Assembly (NCBI GenBank): GCA_007128865.1
Contig: SKWP01000180.1
Coordinates: 1 to 17,358 of the forward strand
Length of the DNA: 17,358 nucleotides
Source: Paracoccaceae bacterium
GTDB lineage: Bacteria; Pseudomonadota; Alphaproteobacteria; Rhodobacterales; Rhodobacteraceae
Direction of reading: 5' to 3'
Below the pieces are notes generated by a model. The model saw only the letters and a program-made list of their open reading frames with translations, ran no database searches and had not been told where the DNA came from. The first letter of the stretch is position 1; each line of letters opens with the position of its first letter. This document shows, piece by piece, positions 17,310 to 17,358 of the stretch. A program made the position numbers and the translations under genes.

Positions 17310-17334
17310 AGGCGGCGGCGCCATGCCGCCGCCT
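17310..17334 (-). terminator. Strong hairpin upstream of the permease operon, likely partial terminator
   Basis: A 10-bp perfect stem (AGGCGGCGGC with GCCGCCGCCT) is closed by a five-base loop and followed on the minus strand by the T-rich TGTTTGCTTG. It lies 83 bases before the first permease start and just after a TGA at 17343-17345 that could end an upstream gene. Such hairpins often follow the binding-protein gene of ABC importers and lower expression of the downstream permeases. Confidence 0.6.
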
Positions 17335-17358
17335 GCGCGCCTTCACATTGCCCGGTCG

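Overview
The window reads as chromosomal DNA of a high-GC alphaproteobacterium, most likely of the Rhodobacterales/Paracoccaceae type. This is inferred from the strong GC bias, long antisense open frames caused by that bias, a fused indolepyruvate ferredoxin oxidoreductase of about 1140 residues, an LsrB/VtlR-like LysR regulator, a BolA-Grx4 pair, an OlsB-like acyltransferase and the general protein style. No phage, insertion sequence, CRISPR array or island boundary is visible. The content is mostly core metabolism and regulation.

Layout. Positions 1-226 (minus) hold the 5' part of glutamate racemase. 294-3716 (minus) is the single-chain indolepyruvate ferredoxin oxidoreductase. A short divergent promoter region with a perfect 7+7 bp inverted repeat separates it from a LysR regulator (3875-4777, plus). 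Downstream of that regulator, in a 328-base gap before purL, lies what looks like an intact small RNA gene: a palindromic T-N11-A LysR box, a sigma70-type promoter with 17-bp spacing, about 89 transcribed bases with a GNRA-capped hairpin and a CU-rich anti-Shine-Dalgarno stretch, then an intrinsic terminator. The LysR-sRNA neighbourhood recalls the LsrB/VtlR-AbcR arrangement of Rhizobiales. The CU-rich stretch is also unusually complementary to the ribosome binding site of the divergent indolepyruvate oxidoreductase mRNA.

purL (5106-7265) is followed by a compact bolA - 52-residue membrane miniprotein - grxD cluster (7331-8092), in which the small frame overlaps the grxD start by ATGA. A Uup-type ABC-F ATPase (8189-10024) and an OlsB-like acyltransferase (10075-10824) run on the minus strand. 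msrB (10945-11376) is divergent from the acyltransferase gene. A GntR/FCD regulator (11484-12245, minus) is divergent from a fumarylacetoacetate hydrolase family enzyme (12354-13226).

Between that enzyme and a tRNA-Asp gene (13448-13524, minus) there is a 220-base gap with three back-to-back hairpins. The right end is a minus-strand operon: two polyamine-type ABC permeases, their ATPase and a LysR regulator (17226 down to 13561). A strong hairpin at 17310-17334 just upstream of the first permease suggests that a substrate-binding-protein gene lies outside the window to the right. The most interesting points are the candidate LysR-controlled small RNA and its possible pairing with the ior leader, the unlisted 52-residue membrane protein between bolA and grxD, and the hairpin cluster beside tRNA-Asp.
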